64,000 nt of DNA from Flavihumibacter stibioxidans (GTDB lineage: Bacteria; Bacteroidota; Bacteroidia; Chitinophagales; Chitinophagaceae), in NCBI RefSeq assembly GCF_014332695.1, contig NZ_MBUA01000001.1, positions 620,001-684,000 of the forward strand, written 5' to 3'. Below are positions 8,464 through 18,385 of this stretch, piece after piece (the first letter of the stretch is position 1; each line of letters starts with the position of its first letter). A model generated the notes under the pieces. The model searched no databases. It was not told the DNA's origin and saw only the letters and a list, made by a program, of their open reading frames with translations. The translations under genes and the position numbers were made by a program.

Positions 8464-9987
8464 ATGGAGTTCCTAACAGCATTGGGCATAAACAGCACCA
8501 ACACCGGCACATCAACCGGATCCACCTGGATCCAGACCAAAGGAGAAAACATTCATTCCATTTCACCCGTAGACGGGAAACTCATTGGTTCCGTGACAGC
8601 CACGGACAAGGAGGGCTACGAGGCAGTAATGGCAGCCGCATCAAAAGCGTTCGCGGAATGGCGCACATGGCCTGCACCCCGTCGTGGTGAAGTGGTTCGC
8701 CAGATCGGTGAAGCACTTCGTGCGAAGAAGTCAGATCTCGGCCAGCTCGTTTCCTATGAAATGGGCAAGAGCCTGCAGGAAGGCCTCGGAGAAGTTCAGG
8801 AGATGATCGATATCTGCGACTTTGCAGTGGGATTATCCCGCCAGTTGCATGGCCTTACGATGCACAGTGAGCGCCCAGGCCACCGCATGTACGAACAGTA
8901 TCATCCCCTGGGTATTGTCGGCATCATTTCAGCCTTCAATTTCCCCGTGGCGGTATGGAGCTGGAATACTATGCTGGCTTGGGTTTGCGGTGATCTTTGT
9001 GTATGGAAACCTTCCGAAAAAGTTCCTCTCTGCTCCATTGCATGCCAGAATATCATCAACGAAGTATTCGAAAAGAACGGCGTTCCTGAAGGAGTTAGTT
9101 GTATCGTGAACGGAGGCCGTGAACTCGGCGAATGGCTGAGTCATGACAGCCGTATACCACTGATCTCCGCCACCGGGTCAACCCGCATGGGCAAGGCCGT
9201 GGGAGCTGCAGTAGGCGCACGACTTGGCCGCAGCATCCTCGAACTGGGAGGAAACAATGCCATCATTATTTCCAAAGATGCCGAGCTGGATATGTCCCTG
9301 ATCGGGGCCGTATTCGGAGCGGTTGGCACTGCGGGACAAAGATGTACCTCCACCCGCCGCCTGATCATCCACGAATCTGTATATGATGCCTTCAAGGCCA
9401 AGCTGGTCAAGGCGTACGGACAACTCAAAATCGGTGATCCGCTGGACCAGAACAACCATGTGGGACCATTGATCGACAAAGATGCCGTGAACCAATACCT
9501 TTCCTCCATCGAGAAATGTAAGGCTGAGGGCGGTGTATTTGCCGTGGAAGGCGGTGTACTGGAAGGCGACGGTTATGAAAGCGGCTGTTATGTGAAGCCC
9601 TGCATCGCAGAGGTACAGAATCATTTCAGCATCGTACAGCATGAAACTTTTGCGCCAATATTATACCTGATCAAATACAGCAACATCGACGAAGCCATCG
9701 CTTACCAGAACGGTGTTCCGCAGGGACTTTCCTCGGCCATCATGACCCTCAGCCTGCGTGAAGCAGAGCAATTCCTTTCCTCGGCCGGAAGTGATTGCGG
9801 TATTGCCAACGTGAACATCGGGACCAGCGGGGCTGAAATAGGTGGCGCCTTTGGTGGCGAAAAAGAAACCGGAGGCGGCCGCGAGAGTGGCAGTGATGCC
9901 TGGAAAGCATATATGCGCCGGCAGACAAATACCATCAACTATTCGACCAAATTACCGCTCGCACAGGGTATTAAATTTGATCTTTAA
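8464..9987 (+). CDS. Aldehyde dehydrogenase, ALDH7 type (probable aminoadipate-semialdehyde dehydrogenase)
   Basis: NAD(P)-dependent enzyme, 507 aa from ATG 8464. The Rossmann region shows SAFNFPVAVWSWNTMLAWVC and KPSEKVPLCS; the general-base region is LELGGNNAIIIS and the catalytic Cys lies in GTAGQRCTSTRRLI. The GGNNAII and GQRCTSTRR variants are typical of the antiquitin/ALDH7 group, which oxidises alpha-aminoadipate semialdehyde/piperideine-6-carboxylate in lysine breakdown. The C-terminal GGAFGGEKETGGGRESGSD also fits. Its substrate is inferred from family only; no lysine-catabolic partner is adjacent. A long hairpin terminator follows. Confidence 0.9.
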   Translation: MEFLTALGINSTNTGTSTGSTWIQTKGENIHSISPVDGKLIGSVTATDKEGYEAVMAAASKAFAEWRTWPAPRRGEVVRQIGEALRAKKSDLGQLVSYEMGKSLQEGLGEVQEMIDICDFAVGLSRQLHGLTMHSERPGHRMYEQYHPLGIVGIISAFNFPVAVWSWNTMLAWVCGDLCVWKPSEKVPLCSIACQNIINEVFEKNGVPEGVSCIVNGGRELGEWLSHDSRIPLISATGSTRMGKAVGAAVGARLGRSILELGGNNAIIISKDAELDMSLIGAVFGAVGTAGQRCTSTRRLIIHESVYDAFKAKLVKAYGQLKIGDPLDQNNHVGPLIDKDAVNQYLSSIEKCKAEGGVFAVEGGVLEGDGYESGCYVKPCIAEVQNHFSIVQHETFAPILYLIKYSNIDEAIAYQNGVPQGLSSAIMTLSLREAEQFLSSAGSDCGIANVNIGTSGAEIGGAFGGEKETGGGRESGSDAWKAYMRRQTNTINYSTKLPLAQGIKFDL

Positions 9988-10005
9988 TCACTAATTATTA
10001 CCTTT

Positions 10006-10063
10006 AAAAAGACGCAAAAATTATGGGATCGGTCAACCAAAACCCATTTTTTTGCGTCTTTTT
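10006..10063 (+). terminator. Rho-independent terminator after the aldehyde dehydrogenase gene
   Basis: AAAAAGACGCAAAAA pairs with TTTTTGCGTCTTTTT, and an inner ATGGG/CCCAT extends the stem. The hairpin ends in a T-run and its A/T symmetry would allow it to work in both directions. Confidence 0.8.
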
Positions 10064-10089
10064 GTAATTACTTATAAATCGTCGCTTGC

Positions 10090-11793
10090 ATGAAGAAACA
10101 TTTAATCCTGCCTGCTGGTATCCTGTTGGCTGTAATCAGCCTGCAAACAGCTTACGGCCAGGGAGCATCCGCCCCTGTGAATAAAGAACTCCCGAAAGGC
10201 TGGCACCTTGCCGACCGCGAAAAAGATGGCTTTTATGGCATCAGTCTTGACAAAGCTTATGATTTCGTAAAAGGGGTAAAAAGCAAAACAGTGGTGGTAG
10301 CGGTGATCGATTCTGGAATCGATACCCTGCACGAAGACCTGAAGCCCATCCTCTGGGTAAATCCGAAAGAAATTCCCGGCAATGGAATTGATGATGACAG
10401 GAACGGTTACGTGGATGATATCCATGGCTGGAACTTCCTGGGCGGCAAAGACGGCCGGAACGTAAAGCAGGACAGCTATGAAGGTGCCCGGGTTTATCAT
10501 CGCTTCCTGAATAAATACGGGGCAGCAGGTTTTGACCCCGCATCACTCCCCGAAGATGAAAAATGGCAATATGAGCTGTGGAAAAAAGCCAAGGATAAAG
10601 TGGAAGGTGATGCAGGTGGTGGCGGTGCAGACATCGTGTTCCTGAAAAGGGCATTGGAAAGCAGCCAGAAAAATGACAGTCTCCTGAAGATTGCACTTGG
10701 TCGCGAATCCTATACAGGAAAGGAACTGGAAGCCATTGCGCCATCCACAACCGACGGCCAAAAAGCCAAGGCAGGCATGCTGTATATCTTTAAGGCCTTC
10801 AATATGATGGAAACCAGCAATACCGAGTTTATAGAAGGTTTTGCCGAATTCGTGAACGGTGAAGAACGGAAAAAAGAGGCTGCTGAAAAAGCACCGAAGG
10901 ATTACCGTGGCGAGATAGTAAAAGATAACTATTCAGATATCAACGACCGTTATTACGGCAATAATGACGTAATGGCGAATACACCATTCCACGGCACCCA
11001 TGTATCCGGCATCATCGCCGCCAAACGCGGCAATGGCATTGGGGTTGATGGCGTGGCAGACAATGTGAAGATCATGACCATCCGTGCTGTGCCCGATGGT
11101 GACGAGCACGATAAGGATATTGCCCTGGCTATCCGTTATGCGGTGGACAATGGCGCGAAAGTGGTTAACATGAGTTTTGGGAAAAGTTTCTCGCCAGAGA
11201 AAAATTGGGTGGATGAGGCCGTTAAATATGCAGAATCAAAGGGCGTGTTGCTGGTGCATGCTGCAGGCAATGATGCAGCCAATGTTGATTCAGTTGACAA
11301 TTTCCCCAATCCTGTTTTATTTCAGGGTAAATCAAGGGCCGCTAACTGGATAACGGTTGGTGCCAGCAGTGACCCCCTGGCGGAACCCGGTTTCAACAGC
11401 CTGACCGCTTCTTTCTCTAACTATGGCAAGCAGGAAGTGGATGTATTTGCTCCTGGTACAAAGATTTACTCTACCATTCCCGGTGGCACTACTTACGGAA
11501 ACGCACAGGGAACCAGCATGGCATCCCCGGTAGTGGCGGGTGTTGCAGCATTCCTGCTGAGTTATTATCCGCATCTTACCCCACAGGAGATCAAGGCGGT
11601 TATTGTGAAGTCATCTACACCGGCAGATATGAAAGTGAAGATTCCGGGATCTGAACAGGAAGTAAACCTTTCGGACATTTCTGTATCGGGGGGATTGGTG
11701 AACGTGTACGAAGCAGCCAAACTGGCCGCAACCATTCGTCCGGCCGGAAAGCCCAAACCACAATCGAGTTTGAAAAAAGGAACTAAAGGATAA
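10090..11793 (+). CDS. Secreted subtilisin-like serine protease (S8 family)
   Basis: 567 aa with a signal peptide ending near AYGQ. The S8 triad is complete: Asp74 (VVAVIDSGID), His301 (FHGTHVSGIIAAKRGN) and Ser476 (GTSMASPVVAGVAAFLL); the oxyanion Asn is in HAAGND. An insertion of roughly 200 residues between the Asp and His motifs is much longer than in classical subtilisins and is Lys/Glu rich; similar insertions occur in Bacteroidota S8 proteins. There is no obvious C-terminal secretion-sorting domain; the protein ends in a Lys/Gly-rich tail. Export to periplasm or outside is inferred. It stands alone between two terminators. Confidence 0.93.
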   Translation: MKKHLILPAGILLAVISLQTAYGQGASAPVNKELPKGWHLADREKDGFYGISLDKAYDFVKGVKSKTVVVAVIDSGIDTLHEDLKPILWVNPKEIPGNGIDDDRNGYVDDIHGWNFLGGKDGRNVKQDSYEGARVYHRFLNKYGAAGFDPASLPEDEKWQYELWKKAKDKVEGDAGGGGADIVFLKRALESSQKNDSLLKIALGRESYTGKELEAIAPSTTDGQKAKAGMLYIFKAFNMMETSNTEFIEGFAEFVNGEERKKEAAEKAPKDYRGEIVKDNYSDINDRYYGNNDVMANTPFHGTHVSGIIAAKRGNGIGVDGVADNVKIMTIRAVPDGDEHDKDIALAIRYAVDNGAKVVNMSFGKSFSPEKNWVDEAVKYAESKGVLLVHAAGNDAANVDSVDNFPNPVLFQGKSRAANWITVGASSDPLAEPGFNSLTASFSNYGKQEVDVFAPGTKIYSTIPGGTTYGNAQGTSMASPVVAGVAAFLLSYYPHLTPQEIKAVIVKSSTPADMKVKIPGSEQEVNLSDISVSGGLVNVYEAAKLAATIRPAGKPKPQSSLKKGTKG

Positions 11794-11798
11794 GCACT

Positions 11799-11826
11799 AA
11801 ACCCCACACTATGTGGGGTTTTTTAT
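11799..11826 (+). terminator. Rho-independent terminator after the S8 protease
   Basis: Stem AAACCCCACA / TGTGGGGTTT with a 3-base loop, followed by a T-run (TTTTATTT), six bases after the stop codon. Confidence 0.85.
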
Positions 11827-11881
11827 TTGTGTTTTGCGGGGCGGAATATTAACTTCAGAGAATAAAACAGTAAACCATTTT

Positions 11882-12397
11882 ATGAAACACGACTACAACC
11901 TTGTCTATTCTGATTTTTATACCAACTATATACAGTTGGCGCAACAGGGTGAGCTCAAAAAAGTATTAAAGAAAAATTCCCGTAAGTTCCTGGACCTGCT
12001 GGATGATATTCCAAAATCGAAGATTGATTATTCCTACGGTAAAGACAAGTGGACGATCAAACAGTTGTTGCAGCATATCACAGATGCGGAAAGGGTTTTT
12101 GCCTACCGGGCCCTGCGGGTGGCGCGTTATGATCAGACTCCCTTACCGGGTTTTGATGAGAACACCTGGGCAGAACATGCAGATGTTTCGAAGCGCGACT
12201 GGAATGATATGGTCAAGGAATTCAGACTCCTGCGGCGCAGCAACCAGTTGATGATAGAAAGCTTTTCCAGCGAACAACTGGCCGCCACTGGTACAGCCAG
12301 CAACCATCCTATCAGTGTTGCAGCCCTTTGCTTTATTCTTGCCGGGCACGTCGAACACCACATGAATATCATCCGGGAACGCTACCTCATCAAGTAA
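11882..12397 (+). CDS. DinB family protein (putative metal-dependent hydrolase)
   Basis: 171 aa starting MKHDYNLVYSDFY at the ATG 11882; an upstream open frame overlaps the preceding terminator and is discarded. The DinB/YfiT four-helix fold is indicated by LLQHITDAERVFAYRALRVA, where the first metal His lies, and by the C-terminal HVEHHMNIIRERY carrying the second and third His. The family includes bacillithiol/thiol S-transferases and hydrolases; no specific reaction can be assigned. Cytoplasmic (no signal peptide). Convergent with the S41 protease, 20 bases between stops. Confidence 0.85.
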   Translation: MKHDYNLVYSDFYTNYIQLAQQGELKKVLKKNSRKFLDLLDDIPKSKIDYSYGKDKWTIKQLLQHITDAERVFAYRALRVARYDQTPLPGFDENTWAEHADVSKRDWNDMVKEFRLLRRSNQLMIESFSSEQLAATGTASNHPISVAALCFILAGHVEHHMNIIRERYLIK

Positions 12398-12417
12398 ACC
12401 ATTCACCATTCACCATC

Positions 12418-14610
12418 TCACTGCTCTACCGGCTTCTCCAGACTGCCACCTTTAATTCCTGATTTCTTAAAAGCCAGGTTCTGCTGGTAGATCATGTCAT
12501 TTACACTGTTAATGGCCTCATCAAGATAAATATCGTTGCTCAGGGACTTTTTCCATTGCTTGTAACGGCTAAGCTTATCGGGATCGCTGGCAAATTTTGC
12601 TTCATCACCCGGAAGGCTCTCCACACTTAGCTCCTTTGGCAATTTATAAAGGGCTTCAATTTGCTTTACCGTAGCACTGATCTTTTTCTTTTCGTCGCGG
12701 AACTTGTTCAGGTTAAGTGAATACACTTTATCGTTCTGCTCGGCAAGCCAATCTGTACTGGATTTGATCTGGTTGAAAGCTGAATTATTATTCACCCTTT
12801 TCTGGCTGTTACTGCTAACCGTAGCAATATCATAAGGAGCCTGCCAGGTAGTATAAGGAGACTGTTTGATCTCATCCCATGGCAATGCATCAGGATCATC
12901 CTTTTCACGTACTTTGGATTTCTCCAAAACATCCGGCAAAACAACATCGGAGCTCACTCCCTTTAACTGGGTGGATCCGCCATTGATCCGGTAAAACTTC
13001 TGGAGGGTCAGTTTAATCGTACCCAGTTCGCTGTTGGAAGAGAACATACCGGATTCCTTATCGAGACCAATATTTCGCTGAACAGTTCCTTTACCGTAGG
13101 TGGAGGTACTTCCAAGTACCACTCCCCGCCTGTAATCCTGGATGGCTGCGGCAAAGATTTCAGAGGCCGAAGCACTGAATTCATTTACCATGACAGCCAG
13201 TGGTCCGTCGTACAACACGCTCTTATCACGGTCCTTCAGCACACTTGGATTACCATCGCGGTCTTTCACCTGTACAATAGGGCCGTCTTCAATAAACAAC
13301 CCGGCCATCTGTACCACATCATATAATGATCCACCACCATTATTACGCAGGTCAATCACAATGCCATCCACTTTCTGTTCTTTCAGTTTAATTACTTCTC
13401 TGGCAACATCCACTGCACTTCGGGCACCACGGGGATTGTCGAAATCTGCATAGAATTCTGGTAGCATGATATAACCAATCTTGCTGTTGCCTTCACCGGC
13501 CACTACCACACTGCGGGCAAAAGTTTCATCCTGTACGATTTCATCACGGATAATAGGAACCACCTTGATGCTTCCATCGGCCTTGCGAAGGGTCATACGA
13601 ACTTCCGTACCCTTGCTGCCACGGATAATTTTTACCGCATCTTCGGTTTCATAACCCGCCAGGTCGGTGGGCTCAGCGGCACCCTGTCCCACTTTCAGCA
13701 CAATATCCCCCACCGTAACCTGCCCTGTTTTCCAGGCGGGACTGCCGGTGATAACGGAGGCAATCTTGATATTGCCATCCTCCATACGAAGAGATGCGCC
13801 GATTCCAAAGAAACGGCCACTCATCTGCTCATCGAAATAACGCTTGTCGCGGGGAGGAAAAAATGTAGTATGCGGGTCCATGGTATTGGTCACCGTATTC
13901 ACATATTGATTGAAACGCTCGTCATCGTTGTATTTCAGCTTCAGGCGTTCGAACATGCGGTTGATCACCTTCTGCACGTTTTCACGGGCATCCTTTTCTA
14001 TTTCCTGGTTGGTCTTGGCTACAAAATCTTTCTTCCCCCTGTTCTTTTCCTGGTTCTCCAGCTGGTCGGAATAACGTTCCAGTGCCAGGTATTTCAGGCG
14101 CTTTCTCCAGCGTTCTTTTTTCTCTTCGGCATTTTTGGGGAACTCGAGTTTTTCTGCATCAAGAACCACCACCTCTTCCAAATTGAAATCAAAAGGTTTG
14201 GCCAGTATCTCTTTCGCCAGCACCTCTGTCTCCAGAACCCGATTTTTATAGATCAGCGACAACGCCGGCACAAACTCCACCGGACCGCCATTGATTTCAT
14301 CGTCCAGCTTCAATTCATATTTACGTAGGGACTGGATATCGGTCTGGAGAAAAATATTTTTCTCTGCATCCACCACAGTCAGGTATTTATTGAAAACCTC
14401 TTTTGAGAACTCATCATTCACTTTCCTGGGACTATAATGTACCTGCGCAAGGATATCTCCTACATTGTGAAGGATCTTTTCATATTTGCCGGGAGGATCA
14501 TTGCTGATGGTTCCCATGGACCGGAAACCAATAAAAAGGGCAGCACTCAACAGGATCACCAGCACGGGTAAGCTTCTTTTATTAAACATAAAGTCAACCA
14601 GTTTTTGCAT
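12418..14610 (-). CDS. Carboxy-terminal (tail-specific) processing protease, S41 family
   Basis: Periplasmic serine protease of the Prc/Tsp class, 730 aa from the ATG at 14608-14610, just before a single N-terminal membrane anchor (SLPVLVILLSAALFIGF). The large N-terminal domain (about residues 45-230) precedes a PDZ domain (IASVITGSPAWKTGQVTVGD), then the S41 core: GIVIDLRNNGGGSL, the nucleophile region NEFSASASEIFAAAIQDYRRG and the catalytic Lys in TYGKGTVQ. The C-terminal DUF3340-type region is helical and charged. It resembles E. coli Prc in having the extra N- and C-terminal domains. An extended reading frame to 14667 lacks a good start. Confidence 0.95.
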   Translation of the reverse strand: MQKLVDFMFNKRSLPVLVILLSAALFIGFRSMGTISNDPPGKYEKILHNVGDILAQVHYSPRKVNDEFSKEVFNKYLTVVDAEKNIFLQTDIQSLRKYELKLDDEINGGPVEFVPALSLIYKNRVLETEVLAKEILAKPFDFNLEEVVVLDAEKLEFPKNAEEKKERWRKRLKYLALERYSDQLENQEKNRGKKDFVAKTNQEIEKDARENVQKVINRMFERLKLKYNDDERFNQYVNTVTNTMDPHTTFFPPRDKRYFDEQMSGRFFGIGASLRMEDGNIKIASVITGSPAWKTGQVTVGDIVLKVGQGAAEPTDLAGYETEDAVKIIRGSKGTEVRMTLRKADGSIKVVPIIRDEIVQDETFARSVVVAGEGNSKIGYIMLPEFYADFDNPRGARSAVDVAREVIKLKEQKVDGIVIDLRNNGGGSLYDVVQMAGLFIEDGPIVQVKDRDGNPSVLKDRDKSVLYDGPLAVMVNEFSASASEIFAAAIQDYRRGVVLGSTSTYGKGTVQRNIGLDKESGMFSSNSELGTIKLTLQKFYRINGGSTQLKGVSSDVVLPDVLEKSKVREKDDPDALPWDEIKQSPYTTWQAPYDIATVSSNSQKRVNNNSAFNQIKSSTDWLAEQNDKVYSLNLNKFRDEKKKISATVKQIEALYKLPKELSVESLPGDEAKFASDPDKLSRYKQWKKSLSNDIYLDEAINSVNDMIYQQNLAFKKSGIKGGSLEKPVEQ

Positions 14611-14794
14611 TGTTCCAAAAATAACGATAAAACAACTCGTCTTGTTGCCATCACCACCAATTAACATCTGATTATGATGAGCGGAACCGCTGTTCCCACA
14701 TAGTATTGATGAGTGAAGCAGTTCCGGAGTTGTATGAGAAAGATGAAAACCAGAGTTTTTTTTAATCCGGATTAGCTGGATTCGATTTTTTACC

Positions 14795-14802
14795 TATTTT
14801 TG
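14795..14802 (+). promoter_or_regulatory. Probable promoter -7 element of tRNA-His
   Basis: TATTTTTG matches TAnnTTTG 35 bases before the tRNA. A -33 element is not clear. Confidence 0.4.
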
Positions 14803-14837
14803 TGCCCGCTTCGAAAAAAGCGATGCGAAAAACGCAT

Positions 14838-14912
14838 GGAGGCTGTAGCTCAGTAGGTTAGAGCGTCAGTTTGTGGCACTGAAGGCCGTGGGTTCGAGAC
14901 CCATCAGCCTCC
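14838..14912 (+). tRNA. tRNA-His (anticodon GTG)
   Basis: A full cloverleaf: acceptor GAGGCTG/CAGCCTC, D-arm with TAGCTCAGTAGGTTAGAGC, anticodon loop TTGTGGC with GTG at 14873-14875, T-arm GTGGGTTCGAGACCCAT. The extra G at 14838 opposite C at 14912 is the G-1:C73 pair that identifies histidine tRNA. The 3' CCA is not encoded. Confidence 0.97.
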
Positions 14913-14916
14913 CATC

Positions 14917-14948
14917 ATTCCCTCACTTCGGTGGGGGAATTTAATTTA
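14917..14948 (+). terminator. Terminator after tRNA-His
   Basis: ATTCCCTCAC-TTCG-GTGGGGGAAT forms a 10-bp stem (one G-T pair) with a stable TTCG tetraloop, followed by TTTAATTT. Confidence 0.8.
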
Positions 14949-14956
14949 AAGCAATC

Positions 14957-15565
14957 ATGAATTACTGGCTCATTCTTATTCCCGTTATTTCTGCCTTTAT
15001 TGGCTGGTTCACCAACTGGATTGCCATCAAAATGCTGTTCCATCCTCGCCGGCCAATGAATATCCTGGGTTTAACCGTACAGGGAATCTTTCCCAAACGG
15101 CAACAGCAGTTTGCGGAGAAACTGGGCAGGTTGGTAAGCGAAGAACTGCTTTCCTTTAAAGATATCGCGCACAAAATCACTGATCCGTCCAATATCGACC
15201 AGTTATTGCCCATGGTGGATGAACACATAGAGCATTTCCTTAAAGTAAAACTTAAGGAAACCATGCCCATGATCAGCATGTTCATCGGTGATAAGACCAT
15301 CGCACAGCTGAAAGGGGTTTTCATGGAAGAACTGAAGACCCTTTTCCCCGTCCTGATGGACAAATACATGGAAAATCTGCAGGATCAGCTCGATTTGGAA
15401 AAGATCGTAGTGGAAAAGGTATCCAATTTCTCCAGCGACAAACTGGAGGAAATTCTTATGGCCATCATGGCAAAGGAATTCCGTTTTGTAGAGATTCTGG
15501 GGGGCGTGGTTGGCCTGCTGATCGGCATTGTGCAGGTAGCCATCACCCTGCTGACCACCCGGTAA
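14957..15565 (+). CDS. DUF445 family membrane protein
   Basis: 202 aa. The N-terminal segment LILIPVISAFIGWFTNWIAIKMLFHP is the DUF445 signature (a membrane helix ending in the NWxAxKMLF motif), followed by GIFPKRQQQFAEKLG and a helical soluble middle, and a second membrane helix at the C-terminus (ILGGVVGLLIGIVQVAITLL). This is the short single-repeat form. Function unknown in this family; related B. subtilis YheB is a membrane protein without an assigned role. It starts nine bases after the tRNA terminator's T-run, so any promoter must overlap that terminator or lie within the tRNA. Confidence 0.88.
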   Translation: MNYWLILIPVISAFIGWFTNWIAIKMLFHPRRPMNILGLTVQGIFPKRQQQFAEKLGRLVSEELLSFKDIAHKITDPSNIDQLLPMVDEHIEHFLKVKLKETMPMISMFIGDKTIAQLKGVFMEELKTLFPVLMDKYMENLQDQLDLEKIVVEKVSNFSSDKLEEILMAIMAKEFRFVEILGGVVGLLIGIVQVAITLLTTR

Positions 15566-15726
15566 GCCACCCCGAATTACCACTTATACAAAAATTTATC
15601 CATCCATCCCTGCTGTTAAACATTGTGGTAAGTGGATTGTCTTAATTCAGTTACCATTTATCAAATTGTCATGATTCCGTCATTGACATTTTAAGAAATT
15701 TGCGCCACTCAGAGAAAAACACACGA

Positions 15727-18381
15727 ATGATTAAACAGATCCTATTGGTTGCGGCTATATTGGCCGGAACCTTTACCGTAGCACAGATGCCTGGCGGAAT
15801 GCCGGGTGGAGCCGGCAGAATGGGCGCCGGAGGCGGAGCCCAGATGAATATCGGCAGATTTTATGGCAAGATCATAGATGCTGCCGGCAATAAAGGCATT
15901 GATGCCGCTTCCGTGCAACTGCTACAGAGTAAGTTTGACACGGTTAGCCGTAAAAGAAAAGATACCATAGTTGCAGGCATGCTGACCGACAAGCGCGGAG
16001 AGTTCAATTTTGAAGGTCTTGCCGTGATGGCCAGCTATAAGTTGGTAATCACTGCTATCGGTTTCAAAACAATTGAGAAAAAAGTAGGATTCGAACTCAA
16101 TATGGCAGGTGGTGATATGCAGAAAGCACTCGCCGGGGTAGACAAGGACCTGGGAAACATCAAACTGGAAACAGATCCAAAGTTGCTGGAAAATGTTACC
16201 GTAACAGCTTCCAAACCACTGATGTCAATGGGCATAGACCGCAAAGTGTATAATGTGGAAAAGAACCTGGTATCCACCGGCGGAACAGCCGAAGACGTGA
16301 TGCGCAATATCCCTTCCATTTCAATAGATATTGATGGGAATGTTTCCCTCCGGAATGCGGCACCGCAGATCTTCGTGGATGGCCGCCCGACAACGCTGAC
16401 TCTCGACCAGATCCCGGCAGATGCCATCGAAAGTGTGGAACTGATCACCAATCCCTCTGCCAAATTTGATGCCTCCGGCGGTACGGCGGGTATCCTGAAT
16501 ATTGTGTTGAAAAAGAACCGTAAAGCCGGTTATAATGGCAGCATACGTGCAGGTATTGACAGTCGCGGTAAACCCAATGGCGGTGCCGACATCAATGTAA
16601 AGCAAGGCAAGGTGAATATCTTCGCCAGTGGAATGTTTCGTACAAGGAAATCCATCTCTGAAGGCAATACGCAGCGAACCACTTTCATTAAGGACCCGGT
16701 GACGGAATTGAACCAGGATGATTACAATAAGAGTACCGGCATGTTCATGTTCGGTCGCGCGGGAATGGATTATTTTATGAACAACCGGAATACCCTGGGT
16801 TTTTCTGTGAATGCAGTTCGGGGTAAGTTCGATTTCCTGAATAACAGCGACATCCAGACCGACAGTTTATTCAACTCGGGTACCAAAAGCAGCTACAGCC
16901 AGCGTTTGTCAGATGGTGAGCGTGAATTCCGCAACCTGGGTTCGTCGGTCTATTTCAAGCACCTGTTTACCAAACCCGGGCGCGAGTTTACCGCCGACAT
17001 CAATTACAACCGCAGTAATAATGATAACATTACCAATGTGACCAACCTGGTGCTGAACGGCGCAGGTGGCGGCATTGCCAGAAAATACGGCCAGTTGAAT
17101 ACTGGTGACGGATCCAGTTCCAATGTTACTTTCCAGACAGATTTTGTAAACCCGCTCTCCGCTAACTCGAAGTTTGAAACCGGCCTGAGGGTGCAAAGCC
17201 GCAGCCAGGAAAGCATCAACGATATCAGCGTAGTGGATGCCAATGGCAATATCACATATGTACCATCTCTGTCCTCTCAGTTCAGCTATACTGATCGCGT
17301 GTATGCCGGTTACCTGACCTATACCAGCAAGTGGAAAAAGCTGGGCTACCAGTTAGGCCTGCGCGCAGAAAGCTCAGAGTACGATGGCGAAGTACTGACC
17401 ACCACTGCCCCTCCCAACAGCAAAGACACCCTGTTGAATTATGGCAACAGTTTTCCGCTCAGCTTCTTCCCCAGTGCGTTCCTGACTTATCAACTGACGG
17501 ATAATGACGAACTGGCCTTTAATGTAACGCGCAGGATCAACCGCCCGAATTTCTTCCAGTTGTTCCCCTTCACGGATTATTCAGATACCCTGAACCTGAG
17601 TCGTGGTAACCCGAACCTGAAGCCTGAATTCACTGCATCCTTTGAACTTTCTTACCAGAAAAAATACGGTTCCGGCAATTCCTTTGTAGCCAGCACCTAT
17701 TACAAGCATACAACCAATCTGATTACGCGTAACCAGGTGGAAAGTGTGAACCCATTCTCCGGCAAGGAAGAACTGATCATCAGTTATATCAACGCCGATT
17801 ACAGTACTATTTTCGGATTGGAGCTGATTGGCAGCAACAAACTCACCCAATGGTGGGAACTGGTGAGCAATTTCAACCTTTACCAATCGAAGATCAATGC
17901 CAACCAACCGGGAATACCCGACCAGGATGCGATCTCTTCCTATTTTATCAAGATCAACAACAACATCAAACTGACCAAAAAACTGACGCTCCAACTGAGC
18001 GGCGACTATACTTCCAAGACTATTCTGCCACCTGGCGGCGGCGGTGGTGGCGGTATGATGTTTGGCGGACCTCAAACAACGGCACAGGGGTATATCCGGC
18101 CAAAATATGAGATCGAAGCTGCGTTGCGGTACCAGTTCATGAAAGAGAACCGGGCCAACCTGACCCTGACTTTCAGCGATATTTTCCGTACCGACGCCAG
18201 CGATGTGTTCAGTTCCTCACCGGGATTTGTACAGAACACCTGGCGCCTGCGGGATCCGCAGATACTGCGCCTGAATTTCAGCTGGCGCTTCGGTAAGTTC
18301 GATACTTCGCTCTTCAAACGCAAGAACCTGAAAGGCGATATGCAAAACATGCAGAACGTAAACGAAGGAGTGCAGTTTTAA
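15727..18381 (+). CDS. TonB-receptor-like outer-membrane beta-barrel protein
   Basis: 884 aa from the ATG at 15727, which begins a signal peptide ending near TVAQ; an earlier TTG at 15700 adds a non-signal leader and is rejected. After a Gly/Met-rich spacer comes a carboxypeptidase-regulatory-like domain (residues ~40-140, GRFYGKIIDAAGNKGIDAAS), a plug domain (VYNVEKNLVSTGGTAEDVMR, GRPTTLTLDQIPADAIESVE, NPSAKFDASGGTAGILNIVL) and a large barrel with ISLxY-type strands, ending in Phe. This matches the outer-membrane beta-barrel family that resembles TonB receptors but usually lacks a SusD partner; none is present. A Gly run (PPGGGGGGGMMFGG) sits in a late loop. Substrate unknown. Confidence 0.9.
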   Translation: MIKQILLVAAILAGTFTVAQMPGGMPGGAGRMGAGGGAQMNIGRFYGKIIDAAGNKGIDAASVQLLQSKFDTVSRKRKDTIVAGMLTDKRGEFNFEGLAVMASYKLVITAIGFKTIEKKVGFELNMAGGDMQKALAGVDKDLGNIKLETDPKLLENVTVTASKPLMSMGIDRKVYNVEKNLVSTGGTAEDVMRNIPSISIDIDGNVSLRNAAPQIFVDGRPTTLTLDQIPADAIESVELITNPSAKFDASGGTAGILNIVLKKNRKAGYNGSIRAGIDSRGKPNGGADINVKQGKVNIFASGMFRTRKSISEGNTQRTTFIKDPVTELNQDDYNKSTGMFMFGRAGMDYFMNNRNTLGFSVNAVRGKFDFLNNSDIQTDSLFNSGTKSSYSQRLSDGEREFRNLGSSVYFKHLFTKPGREFTADINYNRSNNDNITNVTNLVLNGAGGGIARKYGQLNTGDGSSSNVTFQTDFVNPLSANSKFETGLRVQSRSQESINDISVVDANGNITYVPSLSSQFSYTDRVYAGYLTYTSKWKKLGYQLGLRAESSEYDGEVLTTTAPPNSKDTLLNYGNSFPLSFFPSAFLTYQLTDNDELAFNVTRRINRPNFFQLFPFTDYSDTLNLSRGNPNLKPEFTASFELSYQKKYGSGNSFVASTYYKHTTNLITRNQVESVNPFSGKEELIISYINADYSTIFGLELIGSNKLTQWWELVSNFNLYQSKINANQPGIPDQDAISSYFIKINNNIKLTKKLTLQLSGDYTSKTILPPGGGGGGGMMFGGPQTTAQGYIRPKYEIEAALRYQFMKENRANLTLTFSDIFRTDASDVFSSSPGFVQNTWRLRDPQILRLNFSWRFGKFDTSLFKRKNLKGDMQNMQNVNEGVQF

Positions 18382-18385
18382 CATC

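Noticed and set aside
15780-15845. Gly/Met-rich repeats as a possible DNA repeat or recombination site
   Set aside because: They encode a low-complexity linker after the signal peptide of the barrel protein and stay in frame.
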